A stretch of 64,000 bases of DNA from Pandoraea sputorum (GCF_000814845.2 NZ_CP010431.2:3410001-3474000); one strand, 5' to 3'; positions 11,612 to 21,874 are shown, counted from the stretch's first letter. The notes: generated by a model from the letters alone, not told the origin. Numbers and translations are program-made.

Positions 11612-13924
11612 TTACGCCTTCTCCACCGAGATTTCACCGAACATCGCGCCAAGCGCGGCGGACGCCGGCGTGGCGGCCGGCACACGCACCACATTGGCGG
11701 GCAGCGTTTCCGAGCGAGCGGCCGGCAGCGTGACCACGGCGTCGCCCTGACGCACGCGAACCGCGTCGCCCTTGGCGAGACCCAGGCTGTCGAACAGCGC
11801 AGCCGGCAGCGTTGCGCGCAGCGCAGCCTTGGCATCGTTGGTCAGTTGCAGCGACGGTGCGCGGCGCACGAGAGCGTCGGCAGCGTAGATCGGCACATCG
11901 GCCAGACGCTCCAGACCTTGACCTGCGGCCTTCGGCGCCACCAGTGCCGCGCGGGCACGGTTGTCAAGCGACGCGGCCGAGAAACCGGCCAGCGCTTCGT
12001 CACGCACCTGCTCGGCGGTGTCTTGCTCGAAACCTTGCAGCTTGAGCAGGTTGCCCAGCACGCGCAGCACCTTCCAGCCCGGACGCGTGTCGCCCAGCGC
12101 ACGCACCACACCGTTGAAGTGTTGCGGCAGACCTTCGGCGTTGACGAACGTACCGGCCGTTTCCGTGAACGGAGCGATCGGCAGCAACACGTCGGCGTAT
12201 TCGAGGCCGTGCTTGAACGGCGAGAGCGAGACGACCATCTTCGCGGCGGTCAACGCCGTGAGTGCTTGCTTCGCGTCGGCCGAGTCGAACTCCGGCTCGG
12301 CGTTGAGCAGCAGGTAAGCCTGACGCGGTTGTGCGAACAGTGCCGCAGCACCCTTCGCGTTCAAAGCCTTCACGGCATAACCGCCCACCGTGTTTGCACC
12401 TTCCGTCAGGAAACCCAGCTTCGCACCGGTGATGTCAGCGATCACTTGCGCGATGGCGTGCAGTTGAGCGAATTGCGGATGCTGGACAACGGCGTTACCC
12501 AGCAGAATCGCACGACGCTCGCCGTTGACCAGCGAAGCGGCGATCGCCTTGGCGGCGTCGCTGGCGTTCACACCGGCCAGTTCTGCCGGGGCGGCAACGC
12601 CCTTGGCAGCCGCAGCGGCGACGGCGATACCTGCCAGTTCGCTCACCCAGGCGCTCGGCGCAGCAATGATCTTGTTGGCGAGCTTCACCAGCAGATCGTC
12701 GTCCGAAGCGTGCAGCAGATTCAGTTGACCACCGGCCTTCACAGCCGAACGCAGACGCGAAGCGAACAGCGGATGATCCTTACGCAGGAACGAGCCGACG
12801 ACCAGCGCGCTTTGCAGCGTATCGAGTTCGGCGATCGGCAGGCCGAGCCACGGGGCACCCTGGGTGCCGCCCGACACATCCGTCTGACGCAGACGGAAGT
12901 CGACGTTGTCGCTACCCAGCGCACGCACGAACTTCTGCAGCAGGTGCAGTTCTTCGATCGTGGCGTGCGGCGAAGCCAGCGCGGCAACGGCGTCGGCGCC
13001 GAAGTCGCGGATGATGTCCGTCAGACCATGACCGACGTACTCAAGCGCCGTCTGCCAGTCGACTTCGTGCCACTCGCCGCCCTGCTTGAGCATCGGCTTG
13101 GTGAGACGTTCGTCGCTGTTCAGGCCTTCGTACGAGAAGCGATCCTTGTCCGAGATCCAGCACTCGTTGACCGCTTCGTTTTCGAGCGGCACAACGCGCA
13201 TGACCTTGTTGTTCTTCACTTGCACCACGAGGTTCGCGCCCACGCCATCGTGAGGGCTCACCGACTTGCGGCGCGACAGTTCCCACGTACGGGCGCTGTA
13301 GCGGAACGGCTTCGAGGTCAGTGCACCGACCGGGCACAGGTCGATCATGTTGCCCGAGAGTTCGGAGTCGACCGTCTTGCCGACGAACGACGTGATTTCC
13401 GAGTGCTCGCCGCGACCCAGCATGCCGAATTCCATGACGCCGGCCACTTCCTGGCCGAAACGCACGCAACGGGTGCAGTGAATGCAGCGCGACATCTCTT
13501 CCATCGAGATGAGCGGACCCACGTTCTTGTGGAACACCACGCGCTTCTCTTCCTGATAGCGCGAAGCCGACTTACCGTAACCCACTGCCAGATCTTGCAG
13601 TTGGCACTCACCACCCTGATCGCAGATCGGGCAGTCGAGCGGGTGGTTGATCAGCAGGAATTCCATCACCGATTGCTGTGCCTTCACAGCCTTCTCGGAG
13701 TTCGTACGCACGATCATGCCGTTAGCCACCGGCGTAGCGCATGCCGGCACCGCCTTCGGGGCCTTCTCGACCTCGACCAGGCACATGCGGCAGTTCGCAG
13801 CGATGGACAGCTTCTTGTGGTAACAGAAGTGGGGAATATAGGTGCCGTTCTTCTTGGCAGCCTGGATCACCATGCTGCCTTCGGGCACCTCGACCTTTTG
13901 GCCGTCAATTTCGATTTCAACCAT
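11612..13924 (-). CDS. nuoG: NADH-quinone oxidoreductase subunit G (75-kDa subunit homologue)
   Basis: The 770-residue iron-sulfur subunit of the complex I hydrophilic arm. The N-terminus has the [2Fe-2S] N1b ligands (Cys34, 45, 48, 62), then the HxxxCxxCxxxxxC motif of N5 in NHPLDCPICDQGGECQ and the CIHCTRC...C motif of N4. The region that in E. coli and Thermus carries four cysteines for cluster N7 reads ELSRRKSVSPHDGVGANLVV with no cysteine, so N7 is absent, as in mitochondria. A molybdopterin-oxidoreductase-like domain without cofactor follows. The C-terminal 200 residues are Ala-rich and divergent. Confidence 0.98.
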   Translation of the reverse strand: MVEIEIDGQKVEVPEGSMVIQAAKKNGTYIPHFCYHKKLSIAANCRMCLVEVEKAPKAVPACATPVANGMIVRTNSEKAVKAQQSVMEFLLINHPLDCPICDQGGECQLQDLAVGYGKSASRYQEEKRVVFHKNVGPLISMEEMSRCIHCTRCVRFGQEVAGVMEFGMLGRGEHSEITSFVGKTVDSELSGNMIDLCPVGALTSKPFRYSARTWELSRRKSVSPHDGVGANLVVQVKNNKVMRVVPLENEAVNECWISDKDRFSYEGLNSDERLTKPMLKQGGEWHEVDWQTALEYVGHGLTDIIRDFGADAVAALASPHATIEELHLLQKFVRALGSDNVDFRLRQTDVSGGTQGAPWLGLPIAELDTLQSALVVGSFLRKDHPLFASRLRSAVKAGGQLNLLHASDDDLLVKLANKIIAAPSAWVSELAGIAVAAAAAKGVAAPAELAGVNASDAAKAIAASLVNGERRAILLGNAVVQHPQFAQLHAIAQVIADITGAKLGFLTEGANTVGGYAVKALNAKGAAALFAQPRQAYLLLNAEPEFDSADAKQALTALTAAKMVVSLSPFKHGLEYADVLLPIAPFTETAGTFVNAEGLPQHFNGVVRALGDTRPGWKVLRVLGNLLKLQGFEQDTAEQVRDEALAGFSAASLDNRARAALVAPKAAGQGLERLADVPIYAADALVRRAPSLQLTNDAKAALRATLPAALFDSLGLAKGDAVRVRQGDAVVTLPAARSETLPANVVRVPAATPASAALGAMFGEISVEKA

Positions 13925-13953
13925 AGCGGTTCAATGCCAACCGTCAAAAGGGA

Positions 13954-15246
13954 TTAGTGAGCGCCGACCAAGCAATGCTTGTGCTCGACGTGGTAGGCGA
14001 ACTCGTCCCAGAAGTGTTTGAGCATGCCGCGCACCGGCATCGCTGCGGCATCGCCCAGCGCGCAAATGGTACGGCCCATGATGTTCTCGGCCACCGAGTT
14101 GAGCAGGTCCAGATCTTCCTTGCGGCCTTCACCGTGCTCGATACGATTGACCACGCGCCACAGCCAGCCAGTACCTTCACGGCACGGCGTGCACTGACCG
14201 CACGATTCTTCGTAGTAGAAGTACGACAAACGCAGCAGCGACTTCACCATGCAACGCGTTTCGTCCATGACGATCACCGCGCCCGAACCCAGCATCGAGC
14301 CAGCCTTGGCGATGCTGTCGTAGTCCATCGTGGTTTCCATCATCAGACCGGCAGGCACAACAGGTGCCGACGAACCGCCAGGAATCACTGCCTTGAGCTT
14401 CTTGCCACCGCGCATACCACCGGCCAGTTCCAGCAGTTCGCCGAACGGCGTGCCCAGCGGCACTTCGTAGTTACCCGGCAGCTCGACGTCGCCCGACACC
14501 GAGAAGATCTTGGTGCCACCGTTGTTCGGCTTGCCCATTTCCAGATATTGCTGCGGGCCCGTGGCCAGCAGGAACGGAACGGCTGCGAACGTTTCGGTGT
14601 TGTTGATGGTCGTAGGCTTACCGTACAGACCGAAGCTCGCCGGGAAAGGCGGCTTGAAACGCGGCTGCCCCTTCTTGCCTTCGAGCGATTCGAGCAACGC
14701 GGTCTCTTCGCCGCAGATGTACGCACCGTAACCGTGGTGAGCGTGCAACTCGAACGAGAAGTCCGTGCCAAGAATGTTGTTGCCCAGATAACCGGCTGCG
14801 CGCGCTTCGTCCAGGGCTTCCTCGAAGCGTTCGTACACTTCGTAGATTTCACCGTGGATGTAGTTGTAGCCGACCGAAATGCCCATGGCGTAGGCACCGA
14901 TGGCCATCCCTTCGATCAGCGAATGCGGGTTGTAGCGCATGATGTCGCGGTCTTTGAACGTACCCGGCTCGCCTTCGTCCGAATTGCAGACGAGGTACTT
15001 CTGTCCCGGGAACGCGCGCGGCATGAAGCTCCACTTCAGACCGGTCGGGAAGCCTGCGCCTCCACGACCACGCAGGCCCGACGCCTTGACGTCGGCGATC
15101 ACCTGCTCCGGCGTGATGCCTTCTTTCAGAATACGTGCGAGCTGCTGGTAACCACCGCGCTTGACGTAATCTTCGAGGTGCCAGTTCTCGCCGTTCAGAT
15201 CGGCAAGAATCAGCGGCTTGATGTGACGATTGTGCAGCGACGTCAT
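13954..15246 (-). CDS. nuoF: NADH-quinone oxidoreductase subunit F, NADH- and FMN-binding
   Basis: A 430-residue subunit that oxidises NADH. It has the glycine-rich FMN/NADH region [18 protein letters not shown], the second nucleotide segment [15 protein letters not shown], and the N3 [4Fe-4S] motif [15 protein letters not shown] with the fourth Cys about 40 residues later (TICALGDAA). I place the start at 15246 ([13 protein letters not shown]), which overlaps the nuoE stop as ATGA. Upstream in-frame sequence to 15324 lies inside nuoE and is not protein-like. Confidence 0.98.
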   Translation of the reverse strand: MTSLHNRHIKPLILADLNGENWHLEDYVKRGGYQQLARILKEGITPEQVIADVKASGLRGRGGAGFPTGLKWSFMPRAFPGQKYLVCNSDEGEPGTFKDRDIMRYNPHSLIEGMAIGAYAMGISVGYNYIHGEIYEVYERFEEALDEARAAGYLGNNILGTDFSFELHAHHGYGAYICGEETALLESLEGKKGQPRFKPPFPASFGLYGKPTTINNTETFAAVPFLLATGPQQYLEMGKPNNGGTKIFSVSGDVELPGNYEVPLGTPFGELLELAGGMRGGKKLKAVIPGGSSAPVVPAGLMMETTMDYDSIAKAGSMLGSGAVIVMDETRCMVKSLLRLSYFYYEESCGQCTPCREGTGWLWRVVNRIEHGEGRKEDLDLLNSVAENIMGRTICALGDAAAMPVRGMLKHFWDEFAYHVEHKHCLVGAH

Positions 15247-15743
15247 GCTTTCTCTCCTGCAGCACCCTTGGCCGTCAGCTCGTTGATGAGCGCGTCGACC
15301 TTTTCTTCGTTCATGAAGCCGCACATGCGATGGTTATTCACCAGCATGACGGGAGCGTCGCCACAAGCGCCCATGCACTCGCCTTCCTTGACCGTGAAGA
15401 GACCGTCGGGCGTGATGTCGCCATACTCGACGCCCAGCTTCTCCTTCAGGTACTTGGCCATTTCTTCGCCACGCGTGAGCTGGCAAGGCAGGTTCGTGCA
15501 CACGGTCAACTTGAACTTGCCCGTCGGGCTCGTGTTGAACATGGTGTAGAAGGTTGCGACCTCTTGCACCGCGACTGCGGGCATCTCGAGGTAGTCCGCC
15601 ACGAATTGCATCACTTCGGGCGACAACCAGCCTTTTTCGACCTGCGCTACGGCAAGGGCGTGCATCACTGCCGACTGCTTCTGCTCGGCAGGGTATTTGG
15701 CAACGGCACGGTCGATTTTCTTCAGGGCTTCGGGAGAAAGCAT
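15243..15743 (-). CDS. nuoE: NADH-quinone oxidoreductase subunit E, thioredoxin-fold [2Fe-2S] protein
   Basis: A 166-residue protein carrying cluster N1a. Ligand cysteines are in VCTNLPCQL and [16 protein letters not shown], the C-x4-C ... C-x3-C pattern of the 24-kDa family. It begins [18 protein letters not shown]. It overlaps nuoF by 4 bases (ATGA), showing translational coupling, but is separated from nuoD by 171 bp that contain a long hairpin. Confidence 0.97.
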   Translation of the reverse strand: MLSPEALKKIDRAVAKYPAEQKQSAVMHALAVAQVEKGWLSPEVMQFVADYLEMPAVAVQEVATFYTMFNTSPTGKFKLTVCTNLPCQLTRGEEMAKYLKEKLGVEYGDITPDGLFTVKEGECMGACGDAPVMLVNNHRMCGFMNEEKVDALINELTAKGAAGEKA

Positions 15744-15780
15744 TTCCGATCCGACGGTTCTCTAAAACGTTATCCCCGCT

Positions 15781-15834
15781 CGTGCCAGCGCGGGCGCGTC
15801 GATTTTTTTCGACTGCCCACGCACGACTGGCACG
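15781..15834 (-). other. Long imperfect hairpin in the nuoD-nuoE gap
   Basis: GTGCCAG at 15782-15788 pairs with CTGGCAC at 15827-15833, with C/G pairs outside. At the centre GTCGA and TCGAC close an A/T loop on the minus strand, and GC-rich sequence between these stems pairs imperfectly. No T tract follows the 3' arm. It lies in the only sizeable gap (171 bp) inside the nuoA-N operon. It may be an mRNA processing or stabilising element. Confidence 0.55.
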
Positions 15835-15914
15835 GCTACTGGAACGGCAACGGTATCGACCTGCGAAACCCCGCCGAATAAAACTCGCGAACGCGCGAAG
15901 CGTCCGCTGCGCAC

Positions 15915-17168
15915 TTAGCGATCGATCTCGCCGAACACGATGTCCTGGGTACCGATGATCGCCACAGCATCGGCAATCATGTGGCCCTTCGCCATCTCGT
16001 TGAGCGCCGAAAGGTGGGCAAAGCCCGGCGCACGAATCTTCAGGCGATACGGCTTGTTGGCACCGTCCGACACCAGATAGATACCGAACTCGCCCTTCGG
16101 ATGCTCGACAGCGGCATACGTCTCGCCGGCGGGCACATGGAAGCCTTCCGTAAAGAGCTTGAAATGGTGAATCAGCTCTTCCATGTTCGACTTCATTTCG
16201 ACGCGCGACGGCGGAGCCACCTTGTGGTTGTCGGTGATCACCGGACCCGGATTCTCACGCAGCCACTTCACGCACTGGCGGATCAGGCTGGCCGACTGGC
16301 GCATTTCTTCCACGCGCACCAGATAACGGTCGTAGCAATCGCCTTCCTTACCCACCGGAATTTCGAAATCGAGGCGGTCGTACACTTCGTACGGCTGCTT
16401 CTTGCGCAAGTCCCAGGCAATGCCCGAACCGCGCAGCATCGCGCCGGAGAAGCCGAGCTGCATCGCGCGCTCAGGCGACACCACGCCGATACCCACCAGA
16501 CGCTGCTTCCAGATACGGTTATCGGTGAGCAGCGTTTCGTACTCGTCGACACACTTCGGGAAACGGATGGCGAAATCTTCGATGAAGTCGAGCAGCGAGC
16601 CTTCGCGTGCTTCGTTCATCTTCTTGATCGCGCGTTCGTTGTGAATCTTCGACGCACGATATTTCGGCATCGTGTCCGGCAGGTCGCGATACACGCCGCC
16701 CGGACGATAGTAGGCCGCGTGCATACGTGCGCCCGATACGGCTTCGTACACGTCGAACAGATCTTCGCGCTCACGGAAGGCGTACAGGAACACGGCCATC
16801 GCGCCAACGTCGAGGGCGTGCGAACCGATCCACATCAAGTGGTTCAGCACGCGCGTGATCTCGTCGAACATCACACGGATGTATTGTGCGCGAATCGGCA
16901 CGTCGACGCCGAGCAGCTTTTCGATCGCCATGACGTATGCGTGCTCATTGCACATCATCGACACATAATCGAGACGATCCATGTACGGCACGGATTGCAG
17001 GAATGTCTTCGATTCGGCGAGTTTTTCGGTCGCACGGTGCAACAGGCCGATGTGCGGATCGGCACGCTGGATGACTTCGCCGTCCAGCTCGAGCACCAGG
17101 CGCAGCACGCCGTGCGCGGCCGGGTGCTGCGGACCGAAGTTCAGGGTGTAGTTCTTGATGTCTGCCAC
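15915..17168 (-). CDS. nuoD: NADH-quinone oxidoreductase subunit D
   Basis: The 417-residue 49-kDa homologue that forms the quinone-binding pocket with NuoB. It carries the conserved N-terminal loop [22 protein letters not shown], with the His and downstream Tyr that contact quinone, and ends with the family C-terminus [21 protein letters not shown]. It descends from the [NiFe]-hydrogenase large subunit and lacks the metal ligands. It follows nuoC by 9 bp. Confidence 0.98.
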   Translation of the reverse strand: MADIKNYTLNFGPQHPAAHGVLRLVLELDGEVIQRADPHIGLLHRATEKLAESKTFLQSVPYMDRLDYVSMMCNEHAYVMAIEKLLGVDVPIRAQYIRVMFDEITRVLNHLMWIGSHALDVGAMAVFLYAFREREDLFDVYEAVSGARMHAAYYRPGGVYRDLPDTMPKYRASKIHNERAIKKMNEAREGSLLDFIEDFAIRFPKCVDEYETLLTDNRIWKQRLVGIGVVSPERAMQLGFSGAMLRGSGIAWDLRKKQPYEVYDRLDFEIPVGKEGDCYDRYLVRVEEMRQSASLIRQCVKWLRENPGPVITDNHKVAPPSRVEMKSNMEELIHHFKLFTEGFHVPAGETYAAVEHPKGEFGIYLVSDGANKPYRLKIRAPGFAHLSALNEMAKGHMIADAVAIIGTQDIVFGEIDR

Positions 17169-17177
17169 AAGGCCACC

Positions 17178-17777
17178 TTAATGTTTCAGACCGGCGTAAT
17201 GCTCTTCGCGGATGATGCGCGGCGTAATTTCGCGCGGCTCGATCGTCACCGGCTGATAGATCACTCGCTTCTGCTCCGGGTCGTAACGCATCTCGACATA
17301 ACCCGACGTCGGGAAGTCCTTGCGGAACGGGTGACCGATGAAGCCGTAATCCGTGAGAATACGGCGCAGGTCCGGGTGACCTTCGAACACGATACCGACC
17401 AGATCGAATGCTTCGCGCTCGAACCAGTCGGCCGAGCTCCACAGATCGATCAGCGATGCCACGACCGGCAGATCGTCTTCCGGTGCGAACACGCGCACAC
17501 GCAGACGCCAGTTATGGGTGAGCGAGAGCAGATGCGACACAGCGGCGTAACGCGGACCATCGTAAGCGCCATCGCCGTAAGCCGAATAGTCGAGACCGGC
17601 AAGGTCCATCAGTTGCTCGAACTTCAGCTCGGGATGATCGCGCAGCGTACGCGCCACTTCGAGATAGTCGCTAGCCTTGACGGTGAGCGTGAGCTCGTCG
17701 AGGGCTTCCACCAACTGCTCGGCCCGGGGGCCAAGCACGTTTTGCAGGGTGGTCTTGAGTTTTTCTAGTGTAGACAT
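17178..17777 (-). CDS. nuoC: NADH-quinone oxidoreductase subunit C
   Basis: A 199-residue subunit of the peripheral arm, homologous to the 30-kDa protein. It contains the signature [20 protein letters not shown] followed by [19 protein letters not shown], the most conserved part of the family. As in other betaproteobacteria nuoC and nuoD are separate genes, not fused as in E. coli. It lies 12 bp after nuoB. Confidence 0.98.
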   Translation of the reverse strand: MSTLEKLKTTLQNVLGPRAEQLVEALDELTLTVKASDYLEVARTLRDHPELKFEQLMDLAGLDYSAYGDGAYDGPRYAAVSHLLSLTHNWRLRVRVFAPEDDLPVVASLIDLWSSADWFEREAFDLVGIVFEGHPDLRRILTDYGFIGHPFRKDFPTSGYVEMRYDPEQKRVIYQPVTIEPREITPRIIREEHYAGLKH

Positions 17778-17789
17778 GGGCGGTAGCGG

Positions 17790-18269
17790 TTATTTACGCG
17801 CGATCGTCGCAGTCCGCTTGATCTTCGACTGCAACTGGATGATGCCGTAGACCAGCGCCTCGGCCGTCGGCGGACAGCCCGGCACGTAGACGTCGACCGG
17901 CACGATGCGATCGCAACCGCGCACCACCGAGTAGGAATAGTGATAGTAGCCGCCGCCGTTGGCGCACGACCCCATCGAGATCACCCAGCGCGGCTCGGCC
18001 ATCTGGTCGTAGACCTTGCGCAGCGCGGGCGCCATCTTGTTACACAGCGTACCGGCCACGATCATCACGTCCGACTGACGCGGGCTCGGGCGGAACACCA
18101 CGCCAAACCGGTCCAGATCGTAACGCGCCGCGCCGGCGTGCATCATTTCAACGGCACAGCACGCGAGACCGAACGTCATCGGCCAAAGCGAACCCGTACG
18201 CGTCCAGTTGATGAGTTTGTCAGCCGTGGTGGTGACGAACCCTTCGCGCAAAACCCCTTCGATGCTCAT
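17790..18269 (-). CDS. nuoB: NADH-quinone oxidoreductase subunit B, cluster N2
   Basis: A 159-residue subunit carrying N2, the last iron-sulfur cluster before quinone. Ligands are the adjacent cysteines in [11 protein letters not shown], the Cys of [13 protein letters not shown] and the Cys of [12 protein letters not shown]. An amphipathic N-terminal segment ([14 protein letters not shown]) lies at the quinone site. It starts 48 bp after nuoA and the reading frame is intact. Confidence 0.98.
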   Translation of the reverse strand: MSIEGVLREGFVTTTADKLINWTRTGSLWPMTFGLACCAVEMMHAGAARYDLDRFGVVFRPSPRQSDVMIVAGTLCNKMAPALRKVYDQMAEPRWVISMGSCANGGGYYHYSYSVVRGCDRIVPVDVYVPGCPPTAEALVYGIIQLQSKIKRTATIARK

Positions 18270-18317
18270 ATGCTTACCCTGAATCCTTCTGCAATGCTGC
18301 CAGTTACGTTGACGGTC

Positions 18318-18677
18318 TTATTCCCAGTCGAGCGCACCGCGCTTCCACAGGAAAACGAAACCAACCAGCAGTTCAAGCAGGAAACCCATCATGGAGATAA
18401 AGCCCACCCAGCCGATATCGCGCAGGGCGACGCCCCACGGAAACAGAAATGCCGTTTCGAGATCGAACAGGATGAAAAGGATGGCGACGAGATAGTAGCG
18501 CACATCGAACTTCATGCGCGCGTCTTCGAAAGCCTCGAAGCCGCACTCGTACGGAGAGAGTTTTTCGCTGTCGGGATTGTTGGGGCCGAGGAATTTACCG
18601 ACGCCAATCAGGACCGCCCCAAGACCGCCACCTACCAGAAGAAACAGCAGGACGGGATAATAGGTTCCGAGGTTCAA
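18318..18677 (-). CDS. nuoA: NADH-quinone oxidoreductase subunit A (TTG start)
   Basis: A 119-residue, three-helix membrane subunit and the first gene of the nuo operon. It contains the loop [26 protein letters not shown], the most conserved part of NuoA/ND3, with the Cys that marks the flexible quinone-gate loop. The start is a TTG at 18677 ([18 protein letters not shown]); GAGGG lies about 7 bases upstream and no in-frame ATG would give a full first helix. The weak start codon on the lead gene may limit synthesis. Confidence 0.95.
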   Translation of the reverse strand: MNLGTYYPVLLFLLVGGGLGAVLIGVGKFLGPNNPDSEKLSPYECGFEAFEDARMKFDVRYYLVAILFILFDLETAFLFPWGVALRDIGWVGFISMMGFLLELLVGFVFLWKRGALDWE

Positions 18678-18756
18678 CTCTACCCTCTTTCGGTTAGTTC
18701 AAAGAACCGCTCTCGTCGATGGTGTGGGGACCGGAAAGCGGATGAACGGTGAGCAC

Positions 18757-18797
18757 AAAATAAAATGCCAGCCAAAGCATAAACGCAAGGCTGGCAT
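18757..18797 (-). terminator. Rho-independent terminator of tRNA-Leu
   Basis: On the minus strand the 9-bp arms ATGCCAGCC and GGCTGGCAT (18789-18797 and 18765-18773 on the plus strand) enclose a 15-base loop and are followed by TTTTATTTTG. It sits 10 bp after the tRNA 3' end and before nuoA, separating the tRNA transcript from the nuo operon. Confidence 0.8.
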
Positions 18798-18807
18798 CGT
18801 AGAACTG

Positions 18808-18892
18808 TGGTGCCGACGGCGAGACTCGAACTCGCACAGCTTTCGCCACTACCCCCTCAAGATAGCGTGTCTACCAATTTCACCACGTCGGC
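18808..18892 (-). tRNA. tRNA-Leu(GAG)
   Basis: An 85-base sequence on the minus strand with acceptor arms GCCGACG/CGTCGGC, an encoded CCA end, the T-arm GTTCGAGTC, a class II variable arm and an anticodon stem CTATC/GGTAG around the loop TTGAGGG, giving anticodon GAG, which reads CUC and CUU. Residues of the D-arm (TGGTGAAATTGGTAGACACG) are typical of tRNA-Leu. It lies between secG and nuoA and has its own promoter and terminator. Confidence 0.96.
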
Positions 18893-18941
18893 ATTCATAG
18901 TCTGCAATCCGCTGTCACTTACGAATCGCTTCAAGACCGCT

Positions 18942-18970
18942 ATATTAGCGCCCTTCGGCATTTTGTTCAA
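18942..18970 (-). promoter_or_regulatory. Sigma-70 promoter of tRNA-Leu
   Basis: On the minus strand TTGAAC (18965-18970) and TAATAT (18942-18947) are separated by exactly 17 bases. Transcription would start near 18935, about 43 bases before the mature tRNA 5' end, leaving a leader for RNase P removal. Confidence 0.7.
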
Positions 18971-19034
18971 TGCACAAATCGATTTTTTTTCAACTTTCTT
19001 TACAACGTATTACTTGTCACAAACGCAATGCGAA

Positions 19035-19403
19035 TTACTTCGGCACGTCTTGCGGATTCGCGGCCGAAGCGGGTGCCGGAGCACTTGCTGCAGCAGGTGC
19101 GGAGGCCGTTGCCGGCGCCGTCGCTGCAGGCAAATTACCAAGGACACCGATGTTTGATGCCGGCTTGTACGAACCCAAATAAGTCAGGCCCAGCGTGGTC
19201 ACGAAGAACACGGCAGCCAGTGCAGCGGTGGTGCGCGACAGGAAGTTGGCCGAGCCCGATGCGCCGAAAAGACTGCCCGACGAACCGCTGCCGAATGCCG
19301 CACCCATGTCGGCGCCCTTGCCATGTTGCAACAACACAAGACCGATGATGCCCAGCGCGGAAAGCACCTGCACCACGATCAACAACGTTTTCAACAACCC
19401 CAT
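19035..19403 (-). CDS. secG: Protein-export membrane protein SecG
   Basis: A 122-residue subunit of the SecYEG translocon. It has two transmembrane helices (about residues 4-23 and 54-72) joined by the family loop LLQHGKGADMGAAFGSGSSGSLFGASGSANFLSRTTA. The last 35 residues are Ala/Pro-rich (APATASAPAAAS), a low-complexity tail common in Burkholderiales SecG. It lies between tpiA and the tRNA-Leu, a linkage conserved in this order. Confidence 0.96.
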   Translation of the reverse strand: MGLLKTLLIVVQVLSALGIIGLVLLQHGKGADMGAAFGSGSSGSLFGASGSANFLSRTTAALAAVFFVTTLGLTYLGSYKPASNIGVLGNLPAATAPATASAPAAASAPAPASAANPQDVPK

Positions 19404-19503
19404 CTCACCACCCGTATAGAAGAATCCAATTCATCCGATTCGCAGCGAAATTGATGCACTGCGTCATGACTATTTCATACCGTTACAACAAACGGTATTG
19501 GCA

Positions 19504-20304
19504 TCAGCGCGACAGACCTGCCTCGCAAATCGCCAGAAAATCTGCTGCCTTCAATGCCGCACCGCCGATCAACCCCCCATCGACGTCCGCCATCGAGAAC
19601 AGTTCGGCCGCATTGTCCGGCTTCACACTGCCGCCGTACAACACCGCCACGTCCACAACCGCCTCACCCTTCGCACGCAGCAGCGAACGCAGATGCGCAT
19701 GCACTTCCTGCGCTTGCGCCGACGTCGCCGTCTTGCCCGTGCCGATCGCCCAGACCGGTTCGTAGGCAACGACAATCTGCGTAGCTTGTTCGGCCGTCAG
19801 TGCCGCGAGCACCGTTTCGAGCTGGCGCGTAACGACTGCCGTCGTCTCACCGGCTTCGCGCTCGGCAAGCGTCTCGCCGATGCACACGATCGGCGTCATA
19901 CCGGCATCGAGCACGCGCAGCGTCTTCGCCGCCACGCTCGCATCCGTCTCGCCGTGATAAGCACGACGCTCCGAGTGACCGACGATCACGAACTTCGCTC
20001 CGAATTCGGCGATCATCTGCGCGGCAACTTCGCCCGTGAACGCGCCGTTCACTTGCGCCGATACGTCCTGCGCACCGAAGCCCAGCACCTGCCCCGAGAG
20101 GCGGGTCTGGCATTGTGCGAGATAGGGGAACGGCACACAAACGGCCGCAGTCACGCCCGGCGCGCTCAGCACAGGCGACGCCAGCAGGTCGCCCAACAGC
20201 GCCTCATTGCCGGCCAGACTGCCATGCAGTTTCCAATTGCCCACGACGAGCTTGCCAGCCTTACGGCTGATGGTGCGAGCCGAAGCTGCGGTACCAGTTG
20301 TCAC
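19504..20304 (-). CDS. tpiA: Triosephosphate isomerase (GTG start)
   Basis: A 266-residue glycolytic enzyme interconverting dihydroxyacetone phosphate and glyceraldehyde 3-phosphate. Catalytic residues are visible in [11 protein letters not shown] (Lys), [13 protein letters not shown] (His) and [14 protein letters not shown] (Glu). The phosphate-binding [12 protein letters not shown] and GGLIGGAAL loops are present. The frame offers no ATG before the conserved region; the GTG at 20304 gives an N-terminal extension of about 15 residues, with AAGG just upstream. Confidence 0.96.
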   Translation of the reverse strand: MTTGTAASARTISRKAGKLVVGNWKLHGSLAGNEALLGDLLASPVLSAPGVTAAVCVPFPYLAQCQTRLSGQVLGFGAQDVSAQVNGAFTGEVAAQMIAEFGAKFVIVGHSERRAYHGETDASVAAKTLRVLDAGMTPIVCIGETLAEREAGETTAVVTRQLETVLAALTAEQATQIVVAYEPVWAIGTGKTATSAQAQEVHAHLRSLLRAKGEAVVDVAVLYGGSVKPDNAAELFSMADVDGGLIGGAALKAADFLAICEAGLSR

Positions 20305-20462
20305 GCCTTATCCCCCAATGCGTATAGACGAAAAACCTCTCATTCTAGTGCGTCTGAGGCACAGGGGTCAATTTCGCCGGCATTCCAACGTGCGAAACCG
20401 CATGAAATGGGGCATTCACGCGGATTCACAGCATTGGCCCCGGCGAATCGGACAGAACGCGC

Positions 20463-21476
20463 TTACCAGGTCAGCACAATCTTGCCGACGTGTGTACTCG
20501 TTTCCATCAAAGCATGGGCCTTGTCCGCCTGTTCGGCCGGAAACGTCTGATAAATCACGGGACGGATCTTGCCTGCGGCGAGCAACGGCCAGACCTTGTC
20601 GTGCAGGTTCTTCGCAATGGCGGCCTTGAAGGCTACCGAGCGCGGACGCAGCGTCGAGCCCGTCACGGTGAGACGGCGACGCAGCAGCGCCCCCATATCC
20701 AGCGTCGCCTTGCTACCGCCCAGCAGCGCGATGATCGCGATACGTCCATCGAACGCCAGCGCCTGCACTTCGCGCGGCAGATAATCGCCGCCCACCATAT
20801 CGAGGACGACGTCCACGCCGCGGTCCTTGGTGAGTTCCTTCGTCACGGCGACAAAGTCTTCCGTCTTGTAGTTGATGCCGCGCTCTGCGCCGAGCGTCTC
20901 GCACGCGCGCGCCTTGTCTTCGGAGCCTGCGGTGGCGAACACGCGATGGCCGAGCGCCACGGCCAGTTGAATCGCCGTCACGCCGATCCCGCTCGTCCCG
21001 CCCTGCACCAGCAGCGTTTCCTTTTCACCGGCTTCAGTCTCGCCAAGACGCGCGCGATCGAACACATTGCTCCAGACCGTGAAGAACGTCTCCGGCAGCG
21101 ATGCCGCCTCGACATCCGACAACCCATCGGGCACCGGCAGCACCTGCGCCAGCGGCGCGGTGCAGTACTCGGCGTAACCGCCGCCCTGCACCAGCGCACA
21201 CACCCGCGAACCGACCTTCAGGCCCCAGCGGTTGTCCGCGCCTTCAAGCACACCTTGCGCGCCCTCCACGATTTCGCCCGCCACTTCCAGCCCCGGCAGG
21301 TCCGATGCGCCCGGCGGGACCGGGTACTGGCCGATGCGCTGAAGCACGTCCGGGCGGTTGACGCCCGAGGCGCTCACCTTGATGAGCACCTCACCCGGCT
21401 TGAGTTCTGGACGCGCACGCTCGGTGAGCTTAAGCACCTCCGGTGCGCCGTACTGGGTGATCTCGATGGCCTTCAT
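20463..21476 (-). CDS. NAD(P)H:quinone oxidoreductase, zeta-crystallin/PIG3 type
   Basis: A 337-residue zinc-free medium-chain dehydrogenase. The N-terminal GroES-like domain begins MKAIEITQYGAPEVLKL, and the Rossmann domain carries the nucleotide motif TLLVQGGTSGIGVTAIQLA. Zinc ligands of alcohol dehydrogenases are absent. The subgroup resembles TP53I3/PIG3 by its ASGVNRPDVLQRIGQYP segment. The ATG at 21476 has GAGGA upstream; an in-frame extension to 21608 is unlikely to be coding. It precedes tpiA on the same strand, 158 bp away. Confidence 0.9.
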   Translation of the reverse strand: MKAIEITQYGAPEVLKLTERARPELKPGEVLIKVSASGVNRPDVLQRIGQYPVPPGASDLPGLEVAGEIVEGAQGVLEGADNRWGLKVGSRVCALVQGGGYAEYCTAPLAQVLPVPDGLSDVEAASLPETFFTVWSNVFDRARLGETEAGEKETLLVQGGTSGIGVTAIQLAVALGHRVFATAGSEDKARACETLGAERGINYKTEDFVAVTKELTKDRGVDVVLDMVGGDYLPREVQALAFDGRIAIIALLGGSKATLDMGALLRRRLTVTGSTLRPRSVAFKAAIAKNLHDKVWPLLAAGKIRPVIYQTFPAEQADKAHALMETSTHVGKIVLTW

Positions 21477-21874
21477 CGTGTCTGTCCTCGATTCCAAGAG
21501 CGGTCTCGCCACGCAAGCAAAGCGCCGCCCCTTCTTGTTGGGATGTCGATGGTGACGCGCAGACATTCGGACCGACGCTTCGCGCGGCTCGTCCGTCATG
21601 ACACGCACCTTCCGTGAAAATTTTGTTGAGCCTGCACCATATCACCGACTGCGCAATCGCGTCGGCCGCAAATGCACGCGCAGCGCATCGGCAAAGCGAT
21701 TCCGAATTAATCGGGACGCGGGAAGCGATGTCGGACGAATAGGAGGCCGCGCAAGCGCAAGGGAAGCGCTACGCAGGCTCCGGTTTGACGGGCGCGCCGC
21801 AACGCTCATGACGACCGTTCGCGACGCGCCGGGTTGACTTGCCGTGTGAGGACCCGCTTCGCACCGAATACGCC
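21477..21874. other. Intergenic region upstream of the quinone oxidoreductase gene
   Basis: About 400 bases between the oxidoreductase start and the stop of the LuxR-type gene. Short open frames on both strands have no family character and no consistent codon pattern. I see no tRNA, clear terminator or strong promoter; the region presumably carries the promoter of the oxidoreductase. Confidence 0.4.

Noticed and set aside
10511-13957. A 1148-codon open frame on the plus strand opposite nuoG, nuoH and nuoI
   Set aside because: It is antisense to genuine nuo genes, rich in His, Arg and Gln as expected from reading high-GC codons backwards, and has no family signature.
15981-17768. A 595-codon open frame opposite nuoD and nuoC
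   Set aside because: It is antisense to conserved genes and consists of His/Arg-rich shadow sequence.
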